From Sutterella faecalis (GTDB lineage Bacteria > Pseudomonadota > Gammaproteobacteria > Burkholderiales > Burkholderiaceae_F): a stretch of 64,000 nucleotides of DNA. The stretch is taken from positions 744,001 through 808,000 of the forward strand of contig NZ_CP040882.1 of assembly GCF_006337085.1 (NCBI RefSeq), in the 5' to 3' direction. Of the stretch, positions 50,959 to 59,316 are shown one piece after another. The notes beneath the pieces are model-generated. The model saw nothing but the letters and a program-made list of their open reading frames with translations. It was not told where the DNA came from and ran no database searches. Numbering within the stretch: the stretch's first letter is position 1; each line of letters opens with the position of its first letter. Both the position numbers and the translations under genes were made by a program.

Positions 50959-52452
50959 ATGTCGAAACAAGCAAGAAAGTCTCGGGGCCCTTCTGTTGTT
51001 GAGTCCGAAATCCCTCGGCTGACACCTCAGGAAATTTTTGAAGGCTACGAAAGGCATCTCTATAGCGTTGAGGATGCCAAGACATTGATGCAGATGCCTC
51101 GCAGCACGTTTATGCGGCATCTCAAGAACTGGCGAGAGACAGGTCGGCTGCCCTCACATACCGGTCAAGGGAATCGTGTTCCGGCCAATAAGCTCGATCC
51201 GCAGATCAGAGCGAGGATCATCGAGTTTGCAACAGGCAAATATGAGGGCTTCCAGGCAACCCTCCTGCATAAGTATTTGCTCATTGAGGGTATTGAGGTC
51301 TCCGTTGAAACGGTACGACGAATCCTGACAACACTTCGTCCGGAAGAAACTCCAAAGGAGCGCAGGTCGACCGCGCATAAGCTGCGCCGCCGCAGATCGA
51401 GCGTTGGGGAACTGATTCAAATTGACGGCAGTCCGCATCCATGGTTCGAGGGAACCGGAGACGATAACAGCTACGCGCTTCTCATCTTTGTCGATGACGC
51501 AACAAGCCGCATCATGGTCGCCGGCTTCTATCCAACAGAAACATCTGAAGGATATCTTCAGTTGCTGAATAAGTACATTGAAAAATATGGGATTCCATGG
51601 GCTCTGTACAGCGACAGACATTCCATCTTTGCCCCAGTAAATCCCTCGAAGAGCGGAAAATCCGAGGAAACACAATTTCAAAGAGTCTGTCGGGAGTTGG
51701 GGGTAACGGGGATACGGGCTAATTCGCCAGAAGCCAAAGGGCGGGTCGAGCGAACATTCAGCACGCTGCAGGGACGATGGCCAAAAGAGTTCCGTGTGCT
51801 GGGCATCAGAAATATGGCGGAAGCAAATTCACGAATGCCGGAATTGCTGGCGAGCTATAACCAAGAATTCGCAATTGCTCCCGCTGACTCTAAGGATAGC
51901 CACGCGCCGCTGCTGGAGGAAACGAAAGAACGCATTGAGCAGATCTTTGCCAGATGGCATACACGTATGATCAGCAGGAACCTGACGGTGTCCTACGGCA
52001 GCAAGACACTGCAGATTGTCGGGGTGGGCCGCTCCATGAGGGGAGCAATGATGAAGACTGAGTGCAATCTGCTGGAGTATGCCGATGGGCGGGTGGAAAT
52101 CCTCTGGTGCGACGAGGTTGAACATCGCAAGCGGATCACCAAAGAGGGGCCGAGAATCCGAAAACGCTACCACGTGCTCGAATTCACGGAACACGACAGA
52201 ACGAAATTGAAAATGTCAGTCGCAACACCGGAAGAAACGGCCAAGACACTGAATCACCGCGTTGATGAAGTGGGGCGTCAAAAGAAAGGAGACTCAGAAA
52301 CGACGCAAAAGAGCCCCTGGCACGAAATGCAAAGGAGATCGGCTCTGAAAGCGATGGCGAAACGGGAGGAACTGAACCGAAAGATCGAAGAAGCGAAAGC
52401 AATCAATGCTCGTATTGCAGCAGCCAAGGAAAAGTTGAAGCCCAAGAGATAA
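50959..52452 (+). CDS. IS1202/ISNCY-type transposase
   Basis: 497-residue DDE transposase with an N-terminal helix-turn-helix region (EDAKTLMQMPRSTFMRHLKNW), a catalytic rve-like core with Asp in LIQIDGSPHPWFEG near 156, Asp in ALYSDRHSIFAP near 218, and Glu in NSPEAKGRVERTFSTLQGR near 259. The last 90 residues are highly charged. AAGGAGA lies 5 bases before the ATG. Frame is intact. Confidence 0.88.
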   Translation: MSKQARKSRGPSVVESEIPRLTPQEIFEGYERHLYSVEDAKTLMQMPRSTFMRHLKNWRETGRLPSHTGQGNRVPANKLDPQIRARIIEFATGKYEGFQATLLHKYLLIEGIEVSVETVRRILTTLRPEETPKERRSTAHKLRRRRSSVGELIQIDGSPHPWFEGTGDDNSYALLIFVDDATSRIMVAGFYPTETSEGYLQLLNKYIEKYGIPWALYSDRHSIFAPVNPSKSGKSEETQFQRVCRELGVTGIRANSPEAKGRVERTFSTLQGRWPKEFRVLGIRNMAEANSRMPELLASYNQEFAIAPADSKDSHAPLLEETKERIEQIFARWHTRMISRNLTVSYGSKTLQIVGVGRSMRGAMMKTECNLLEYADGRVEILWCDEVEHRKRITKEGPRIRKRYHVLEFTEHDRTKLKMSVATPEETAKTLNHRVDEVGRQKKGDSETTQKSPWHEMQRRSALKAMAKREELNRKIEEAKAINARIAAAKEKLKPKR

Positions 52453-52887
52453 CTCAACGGTTGAAGCACCGTTGAGATGGTGGGTCGTTAAGGCGAATGC
52501 ACCGCGCGCTGCGCTTGGATGCATCCGCCTTAACTAAATGATATCTCAGGGATTTCTGTCAAGCGACTTTCGCGGCATAAAGCTTCGCGCGTCTGAAGGC
52601 CGCGCTCGTTTATTCCACGTTCGCTTGACAGAGCTTGCCTCAGTGCCCGTAGGCTAAATGCCGGTACCGCCGCCAGGTGCCGAAGTGGAGCGCTCGGCCA
52701 GCACAATGCCCGCAAACCAATCCGCGAGCTCGCGCGTTACCAGAAAAGCCGCTGTGTAGCTTTTCGCCTCCTTGAAAAGATCAGCGCTGTTGTGAAACTC
52801 TTGCCGATTGCTGGTGTCACCCAGAGGGGCAGAAAAAGTCTCATTATCGCTGTGGGTTAGCAGTCTCATTTTTGCTGCCCGTTAACA
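52453..52887. other. folded non-coding right end of the IS1202-like element
   Basis: 435 bp without a convincing gene. It has three strong inverted repeats: CTCAACGGT/ACCGTTGAG (52453-52476), TTAAGGCG...CGCCTTAA (52487-52534, with further pairing inside) and CTGTCAAGCGA/TCGCTTGACAG (52557-52632, enclosing a smaller GC hairpin). A 71-codon minus-strand ORF (52654-52869) crosses the subterminal repeats and shows no family features. The first hairpin may be the transposase terminator. Confidence 0.55.
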
Positions 52888-53038
52888 CATCAACACCGCA
52901 TAAATCTTCTCTCAGGAAAAACTCCGTCCGAGAACAATTTTTTCTTCTTCTACACCCGGGGTAGTAAGCAATGCCTCGCCCAAAGGCTATACTGCCGCAA
53001 GGATTCCCCCGCTTTCCCCGAACCTTACCAGCGCGACG

Positions 53039-55087
53039 ATGGAACACTCTCTTCCTCTCATCTCAACGCTCGTCATTGCGTTTTCCCTTGCCCTCGTCTT
53101 CGGCTTCATCGCCGAACGCTTTCTGAAGGCGCCTGCACTCGTGGGCTACCTGCTTGCCGGCATCGCGGCGGGCAAATACACGCCCGGCGTCTTTGCGGAC
53201 GCGGCGCTTGCGAACCAGCTCTCAGAAATCGGCGTGATGCTCCTCATGTTCGGCGTGGGCCTTCATTTCTCGATGAAGGACCTCTGGTCGGTCAAGAGCA
53301 TCGCAGTCCCGGGAGCCGTGCTTCAGATGGCGATTGCAACGCTCCTCGGCGCCCTCTGCGCGCACTGGTTCTTCGACCGCTCATGGGGTGAAGCGATCGT
53401 GCTCGGGATTTCGCTCTCCTGCGCCTCGACCGTGGTGCTCCTCAAAGCCCTTGACGTGCGCGGGAAGCTCGCAAGTTCTGACGGCAGAATCGCCGTCGGC
53501 TGGCTCGTCGTCGAGGACCTCGCCACCGTCATCATCCTTGTTCTGCTGCCTCCCTTTGCGAGCATCATGATTCCGGGCGAGCCCGGTACTTCGGCGCGCC
53601 TTGCCGGAAGCGGCCTTGCATTCGTCATCCTGAAGACGCTCCTCAACGCCGCGCTCTTCGTCGCCATCATGCTCGTCATCGGCCGCCGGGTGCTCCCCTG
53701 GGCAATGGGCCAGGTCGCGCGCACGGGCTCGAGAGAACTCTTCACGCTCTTTGTTCTTGCCGTTGCGGTGGGCGTCGCCTACGGCGCCGCGGAAATCTTC
53801 CACGTGAGCTTCGCGCTCGGCAGCTTCTTCGCCGGCATGGTGATGCGCGAGAGCCGCTTTGCCCACAGAGCCGCGACGGAATCCATTCCGCTCCAGGACG
53901 CCTTCGCGGTGCTCTTCTTCGTTGCGGTCGGCATGCTCTTTGACTGGCACATCCTCATTACGAGCCCCTTTGAGGTCCTGGCCGTCCTCTTCATCATTCT
54001 CTTCGGAAAGTCGCTTGCGGCCTTCCTTCTCGTCCACACGCTGCGCTACCCCCTCCATACGGCGATCATCGTTGCGGTCTCCCTCTCGCAGATCGGCGAA
54101 TTCTCCTTCATCCTGATCGGCCAGGCGGCGGGGCTCGGGCTTGCCGACCAGCACCTCGTCAACCTCGTGGTGGCGGGCGCCATTCTTTCGATTGCGCTCA
54201 ACCCCATCGGATTCTGGCTCGAACCCCGGATTTCCAAGGCACTCACGAGCCGCTGGAGCTGGGCGAGAAAGGCCGCGATGCGGGAAGCTCCCTTTGAGGC
54301 GCTCCCGGCGGAAACCGTTCCTGAAAAGCTCTCGGGCCAGGTTGTCGTTACGGGACCCGCGAATCTCACGGAGTGCTTTGCGCTCCAGCTCGACCAGGCG
54401 TCCGTCCCGCTTGTTGCGGTCGTCGACGACGAGGCCGCAGCGGAAACTCTTGCCGCGAAGGGCATCGCCGTGATTCTCGGCGACCCCTCGAAGGACGACA
54501 CCTGGGTGAGCGCGCATCTCCATCAGGCGCGGCTCCTCGTGCTCCTCGACTCGTCGGTCGACGCCTTCCATACTGCGGAAGCCGCCCGCCGAGTGGCGCC
54601 CGAACTTCCGATCGTCGTGGCCGCGGAAAGCCGCGGCATCTGGCCGGAAGCGGACTTCGAGCACGTGACCTACCTCTCCACGATCGACGCCGCTGCCCGC
54701 CTCTTCTCCGCCCAGACGGCCTCTGCCCTCAAGGCCGGCGCCTCCATCGGCGAGCCGATCGGCACGCATGCCGAGGAAACCCGTCAGGAAGAATCCATGA
54801 TGGATGAAGAGCTCCGCGAGGAAGCCGTCCCTCAGGACGAAGTCCCTCACGCGGAAAAGAAGCCCCGCCCGGTGCGAAAGCTCGCCAACTTCCTCAAGGC
54901 CAAGCTCGGTCAGGGGGAATCGAAGAGCGAGACGAAGCCGGCAGAATCGGCTCCGAAGCCTGACGCCGCTCCGGTCGTTCCGGAAGAGGCCAAGGCTGAC
55001 GAAGCGAGGGAGGATCCGCTCGCAGGAACGGAAGCATCCTCCGATGCGCTTCCGCCTCAGGCGCCCACCGGAAAAAACGCGCCGTAA
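53039..55087 (+). CDS. KefB/CPA2-type cation:proton antiporter
   Basis: 682-residue inner-membrane antiporter. About 12 hydrophobic segments (1-390) with the CPA2 motifs GYLLAGIAAGKYTPG near 36, SCASTVVLLKAL near 125 and SFALGSFFAGMVMRES near 257. A cytosolic TrkA-N-like domain follows (435-550), but its glycine-rich nucleotide loop is replaced by VVVTGPANLTECFA, so nucleotide binding may be lost. The last 100 residues are an acidic, Lys/Pro/Ala-rich tail. Probably K+/H+ exchange. A TATACT box at 52988 may be its promoter. Confidence 0.88.
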   Translation: MEHSLPLISTLVIAFSLALVFGFIAERFLKAPALVGYLLAGIAAGKYTPGVFADAALANQLSEIGVMLLMFGVGLHFSMKDLWSVKSIAVPGAVLQMAIATLLGALCAHWFFDRSWGEAIVLGISLSCASTVVLLKALDVRGKLASSDGRIAVGWLVVEDLATVIILVLLPPFASIMIPGEPGTSARLAGSGLAFVILKTLLNAALFVAIMLVIGRRVLPWAMGQVARTGSRELFTLFVLAVAVGVAYGAAEIFHVSFALGSFFAGMVMRESRFAHRAATESIPLQDAFAVLFFVAVGMLFDWHILITSPFEVLAVLFIILFGKSLAAFLLVHTLRYPLHTAIIVAVSLSQIGEFSFILIGQAAGLGLADQHLVNLVVAGAILSIALNPIGFWLEPRISKALTSRWSWARKAAMREAPFEALPAETVPEKLSGQVVVTGPANLTECFALQLDQASVPLVAVVDDEAAAETLAAKGIAVILGDPSKDDTWVSAHLHQARLLVLLDSSVDAFHTAEAARRVAPELPIVVAAESRGIWPEADFEHVTYLSTIDAAARLFSAQTASALKAGASIGEPIGTHAEETRQEESMMDEELREEAVPQDEVPHAEKKPRPVRKLANFLKAKLGQGESKSETKPAESAPKPDAAPVVPEEAKADEAREDPLAGTEASSDALPPQAPTGKNAP

Positions 55088-55113
55088 CGACCGTTTGAGT
55101 CCTGAGGCTTCAG

Positions 55114-55149
55114 AAAGCCGGCATGCATTCTGGTGCGTGCCGGCTTTTT
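55114..55149 (+). terminator. terminator of the antiporter gene
   Basis: Stem AAAGCCGGCA (55114-55123) with TGCCGGCTTT, followed by TTTG. Confidence 0.88.
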
Positions 55150-55222
55150 GTCGTTGAGAGGCTCCGCATATTGCCTGATTCTATATTTTCAGCCAACCAC
55201 CATCGATTGAGTCAGGGAAAAA

Positions 55223-55279
55223 TTCGCCATTACGATGGCGAAATTTGGACAAAATTCTCCATTACGATGGAGAATTTTT
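55223..55279. repeat. tandem covarying hairpins
   Basis: TTCGCCAT-TACG-ATGGCGAA (55223-55242) and TTCTCCAT-TACG-ATGGAGAA (55255-55274) share loop and spacing; the one stem difference is compensated on the other arm. The second is followed by TTTTT. The rest of the 55150-55417 gap is A/T-rich without other features. Confidence 0.6.
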
Positions 55280-55417
55280 CCTTCTGGCGATGGCATAGCG
55301 TAAGAAAATAGAATCGCTTTTATATGATATATCTACAATATCCGATAAAAACAAAATAATCCGCAAATCTCTTCCGCCTCATCAGAGATGACGGAAACGG
55401 CGCTGCGAAGAAGATCC

Positions 55418-56050
55418 TCATTTATGCCTGAATCTGCCGAAGTCCGCAAACATGATCTTCTTGTACCAGCAGAACATGCGCAGACCCACGATGAAGAAGG
55501 TCGAGGCGAAGAGCGAGATGAATTCCGGACACTCTAGGACGCGCATGCCGACATAGAGCCAGGCGCCGACGAAGGCGGCAAAGGCATAGGGCTGGCGGTC
55601 CGACATCACCATCGGGAGGCGGTTGAGGAAAACGTCGCGCATGAGTCCCCCGCAGACGCCTGTACAAACGCCAAGGAGCACGGACGGGAGATAGGGAAGC
55701 CCGCAGGTGATGGAAAGCGACGTGCCGCCCGCGGCAAAGAACCCGAGCCCGATCGCATCCGACCAGATGAAGAGTTCGCGCAGAACCTTTGCCTGAAAGC
55801 GCCGGATGATGGCGGGCGCAAACATCGTCATGATGAGCGTCACCCAGACGTACTCGGGGTGCGCAATCCAATACATGGGCCGGTTGTCGATGATGAGGTC
55901 GCGGATGATCCCGCCGCCGAAGGCGGTGGTGAAAGCCATGACGAAAACGCCGACGGGGTCGACCTTTTTATTTTCAGCAGCCAGAATCCCGGCGAGCGCA
56001 AAGGCGACGATGCCGAGAAAATCCGTGAATTCGAGAAGCCCGGACTGCAT
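55418..56050 (-). CDS. UPF0126/TRIC-family membrane protein
   Basis: 210 residues, about seven membrane segments in two similar halves. Duplicate signatures: FGGGIIRDLIIDNRP near 44 and CGGLMRDVFLNRLP near 133. E. coli homologues YadS and YicG belong here (TRIC-like channels; YicG transports glycine). Here ion or glycine passage is an inference. Single gene. Confidence 0.88.
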   Translation of the reverse strand: MQSGLLEFTDFLGIVAFALAGILAAENKKVDPVGVFVMAFTTAFGGGIIRDLIIDNRPMYWIAHPEYVWVTLIMTMFAPAIIRRFQAKVLRELFIWSDAIGLGFFAAGGTSLSITCGLPYLPSVLLGVCTGVCGGLMRDVFLNRLPMVMSDRQPYAFAAFVGAWLYVGMRVLECPEFISLFASTFFIVGLRMFCWYKKIMFADFGRFRHK

Positions 56051-56181
56051 ATGTTTCTCCCAAAAGACTTTGGGGCTGCGCGCATTGCGCAGATAGGCTT
56101 TCGTCCATTATCGCCCGGGGAGACGGCTCGGTTACCGAAAACCGCCTCCCTTTTTTCAAATTTTGAGCGCTGAGTTCACGC

Positions 56182-59100
56182 TCAAAGGGCTCTGCGCTTC
56201 AGCATGATGAGCTTCCAGGCAGCCGGAATCACGAAGAGGGACAGAAGCGGCGCCGTAATCATGCCGCCCACCATCGGGACGGCGATTCGGCTCATCACCT
56301 CAGACCCGGCGCCGGTTGAAAGCAGAATCGGAATCAGGCCCGCAAGGATAACAGCCACCGTCATCGACTTTGGACGCACGCGAAGCGCCGCCCCATGCTC
56401 GATCGCCCGGTCGAGCGCCTCCATGCTGAAGGTCTTCGGATTCGCGAGCGTAGGATCGGCCGCCACGGCGTGCCTCAGGTAGACGAGCATGACGACGCCG
56501 AATTCGGCAGCAAGCCCGGCGAGCGCAATGAAGCCCGCACCGACAGCAACCGAGAAGCGGTCGCCCATCAGGTAGAGGAGCCAGAGCCCGCCCACCGTTG
56601 CAACGGGGAGGGTCGTCAGGATGAGAAGCGCCTCGGAAAGCCTTCTGAAGCAGACGTAAAGAAGCACGAAGATGATGAGAACCGTCATGGGGGCGGCGAC
56701 GAGGAGCCGCGACTTTGCGTGCTCCATCATTTCGTACTGCCCCGTAAAAGCAACGGTGACGCCTGCCGGGAGCTTCACGTTTTTCGCGATTTCCATCCGG
56801 AGGTCGTCGACGACGGATGCCATGTCGCGATCGCGCGCGTCGACATAGATCCAGGCCGCGGGCCGGCCGCCTTCGCTCTTAAGCATTGAGGGGCCCGAAG
56901 TCACCTTTACCTCCGCCAGGTCGCCCAGCGTGATTCTCTGCCCCGAAGGCGTGATGACGGGAAGGAGCCTCAGCGCCTCCGGCGTCCCTCTTTCTGCCTG
57001 GAGGTAGCGGATCGAAATCGGATAGCGCGCGACGCCGTCCACGAGGTCGCCCGCCATGGCGCCCCCGACGGCGGACGAAATGTAGTCCTGAACGTCCCCG
57101 ATCGTCATGCCGTAGCGGGCAGCCCGGTAGCGGTCGATATCAATGTCGACGTAGCGCCCGCCCTCGAGCCTTTCGGCAAGGGCCGACTGAACGCCCGGCA
57201 CCTTTCTTGCCGCTTCCTCGACCGCTTTTGCCGCGCCGTCAATGACGGCGAGGCTCGGTCCCTGAATGCGGATCCCGATCGGCGACTTGACGCCGGTAGA
57301 AACCATGTCGATGCGCGCGCGGATGGGGGGCACCCAGAGGGACGCGAGCCCGGGGAGCTTCACCCGGCTGTCGAGTTCATCGATGATTTTTGCCATCGTC
57401 ATGCCCGGGCGCCACTCGCTTTCGGGCTTGAGGTGGATCGTGGTTTCGAGCATTTCAAGCGGAGCCGAGTCGGTTGCCGTATCGGCCCGTCCGGCTTTGC
57501 CGAAAACCGAGTCCACCTCGGGGACCGACTTGATGAGGCGGTCGGTGGTCTGAAGGATCGCAGCAGCCTCGCCCGCTGAAACGCCGGGCAATGTCGTCGG
57601 CATATAGAGAATGTCGCCTTCGGCAATCTGCGGAAGGTATTCCGCACCGACTCTTTCGAGCGGATAGAGCGCCGTAAAAAGAAGGAGCACGGCAGCGCAG
57701 ATCGTCGACTTCGGGAACCTGAGCGCTCCCGCAAGAAGCGGCCGGTAGCCTCTAATCAGCGCCCGGTTGATGGGGTTCTTCTCTTCGGGCGGAATGCGGC
57801 CGCGAATCCAGTAGCCCATGAGAACCGGCACCAGCGTGATCGAAAGAAGCGCTGCGCCCGCCATCGACCAGGTCTTCGTCCAGGCAAGTGGCCCGAAAAG
57901 CCGTCCCTCCTGGCCTTCGAGCGTAAAGATCGGAATGAAGCTCAGCGTGATGATGAGAAGCGAAAGAAAGATCGCCGGCCCTACTTCGATCGCTGCCGAC
58001 GTGATGAGCGCCCAGCGGGGCTCGCCCTCGAGCTTCTCGCCCGGGTGGTCCCTTTCCCAGTCCTCGATTTTCTTATGCGCCGACTCGATCATGACGATCG
58101 CGCCGTCGACCATCGCGCCCACGGCAATCGCAATGCCGCCCAGGGACATGAGCGTCGCTTCAATCCCCTGAAAATGAATGGCGATGAAGGCAAAGCAGAG
58201 CCCGAGCGGCAGCGTGATGATGGCGACGAGCGCGGACCTCAGGTGCCAGAGAAAGATGCCGCAGACGAGCGCCACGACGATCGCCTCTTCAATCAGCTTC
58301 GAAGTGAGATTGTGAATGACGCGGTCGATGAGGTCGCTCCGGTCGTAGACGGGAACGATCTCAACACCTTCGGGGAGCCCGGGCTTGATTTCCTCGAGCC
58401 GCTCCCGCACGGCCGAAATCACTTCCTTCGCGTTCGCGCCCTTGCGGATGATGACGACGCCGCCCGCCACCTCGCCTTCGCCATTCAATTCTGCAATGCC
58501 GCGGCGCATTTCAGGGCCCGTGCGGACCTGGGCCACGTCTGAGAGGAGGGTCGGCACGCCCGAGGCGTTCGCCTTCAGAACAATGTGCCGGAAGTCGTCG
58601 AGCGTCCTTAAGTACCCGCGGGCGCGGACCATGACTTCAGAACCCGCGAGCTCGACCGAACCTCCGCCCATTTCGGAGTTGGAGCGCGAGAGCGCCGTCT
58701 TGATGTCGCCGATTGTGACCCCGTACTGCTCGAGCTTCACTGGATCGGGAAGAATCTGAAATTCCTTCACGGCGCCCCCGACGCTCGCCACTTCCGCCAC
58801 ACCCGGAATGGTTTTGAGGTCGTAGCGAAGCACCCAGTCCTCGAGCGCTCTCAGAGATTCGAGATCGTGCTTCCCCGTGCGGTCGACGAGCGCATATTCA
58901 TAAACCCAGCCGACGCCCGTGGCGTCGGGGCCGAGCTGGGGAGAGACGCCCTGAGGGAGCGATCCCGTCAAGCCCGAAAGCGATTCGAGCACGCGCGAGC
59001 GCGCCCAGTAGAGGTCGGTGCCGTCCTCGAAGATCACGTAGACAAAGGACCTGCCGAAGGAAGAGAACCCGCGGACGGACGCTGCTCCGGGCACCGAGAG

Positions 59101-59316
59101 CATTGCGGTCGAGATCGGATAGGTGACCTGATTCTCAACGATCTCGGGCGCCTGACCGGCATAGTCCGTCTTGATGATCACCTGAACGTCGGAGAGGTCG
59201 GGGAGCGCATCAACGGGCGTGCGCAGGATCGTGACCGCGCCCCAGAAGGCGAGAAGGAGCGCAAAGAAAAGGACGAGAAAGCGGTTTCTGACCGAAGCCT
59301 TAATGAGCGCGATCAT
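56182..59316 (-). CDS. cusA: copper/silver RND efflux pump
   Basis: 1044-residue heavy-metal RND pump, normal length for CusA. N-terminal PVDALPDLSDVQVI, the proton-relay helix VGAMVDGAIVMIESAHKKIE near 402, and the CusA-specific periplasmic porter motif SEWRPGMTMAKIIDELD near 622; methionines in the porter region match the metal relay of the CusA type. It overlaps cusB by 17 bp. It expels Cu(I)/Ag(I) from the periplasm with CusB and an outer-membrane channel; no cusC is in the window. Confidence 0.92.
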   Translation of the reverse strand: MIALIKASVRNRFLVLFFALLLAFWGAVTILRTPVDALPDLSDVQVIIKTDYAGQAPEIVENQVTYPISTAMLSVPGAASVRGFSSFGRSFVYVIFEDGTDLYWARSRVLESLSGLTGSLPQGVSPQLGPDATGVGWVYEYALVDRTGKHDLESLRALEDWVLRYDLKTIPGVAEVASVGGAVKEFQILPDPVKLEQYGVTIGDIKTALSRSNSEMGGGSVELAGSEVMVRARGYLRTLDDFRHIVLKANASGVPTLLSDVAQVRTGPEMRRGIAELNGEGEVAGGVVIIRKGANAKEVISAVRERLEEIKPGLPEGVEIVPVYDRSDLIDRVIHNLTSKLIEEAIVVALVCGIFLWHLRSALVAIITLPLGLCFAFIAIHFQGIEATLMSLGGIAIAVGAMVDGAIVMIESAHKKIEDWERDHPGEKLEGEPRWALITSAAIEVGPAIFLSLLIITLSFIPIFTLEGQEGRLFGPLAWTKTWSMAGAALLSITLVPVLMGYWIRGRIPPEEKNPINRALIRGYRPLLAGALRFPKSTICAAVLLLFTALYPLERVGAEYLPQIAEGDILYMPTTLPGVSAGEAAAILQTTDRLIKSVPEVDSVFGKAGRADTATDSAPLEMLETTIHLKPESEWRPGMTMAKIIDELDSRVKLPGLASLWVPPIRARIDMVSTGVKSPIGIRIQGPSLAVIDGAAKAVEEAARKVPGVQSALAERLEGGRYVDIDIDRYRAARYGMTIGDVQDYISSAVGGAMAGDLVDGVARYPISIRYLQAERGTPEALRLLPVITPSGQRITLGDLAEVKVTSGPSMLKSEGGRPAAWIYVDARDRDMASVVDDLRMEIAKNVKLPAGVTVAFTGQYEMMEHAKSRLLVAAPMTVLIIFVLLYVCFRRLSEALLILTTLPVATVGGLWLLYLMGDRFSVAVGAGFIALAGLAAEFGVVMLVYLRHAVAADPTLANPKTFSMEALDRAIEHGAALRVRPKSMTVAVILAGLIPILLSTGAGSEVMSRIAVPMVGGMITAPLLSLFVIPAAWKLIMLKRRAL

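Larger units (their letters stand above)
50487..52887 (+). mobile_element. IS1202/ISNCY-like insertion sequence
   Basis: A 2,401-bp element with ends 5'-TGTTAACGG...CCGTTAACA-3', inverted repeats continuing imperfectly to GAGACTG at both ends, and 18-bp flanking direct repeats. It holds one transposase gene, a 0.37-kb subterminal repeat array at the left and a folded non-coding region at the right. Confidence 0.9.

Noticed and set aside
52654..52869. 71-codon minus-strand ORF at the right end of the IS1202-like element
   Set aside because: It crosses the subterminal repeats and shows no start signal or family likeness; treated as non-coding.
53381..54850. 489-codon minus-strand ORF inside the antiporter gene
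   Set aside because: Shadow frame of the KefB-like coding region, highly charged and with no recognisable domain.
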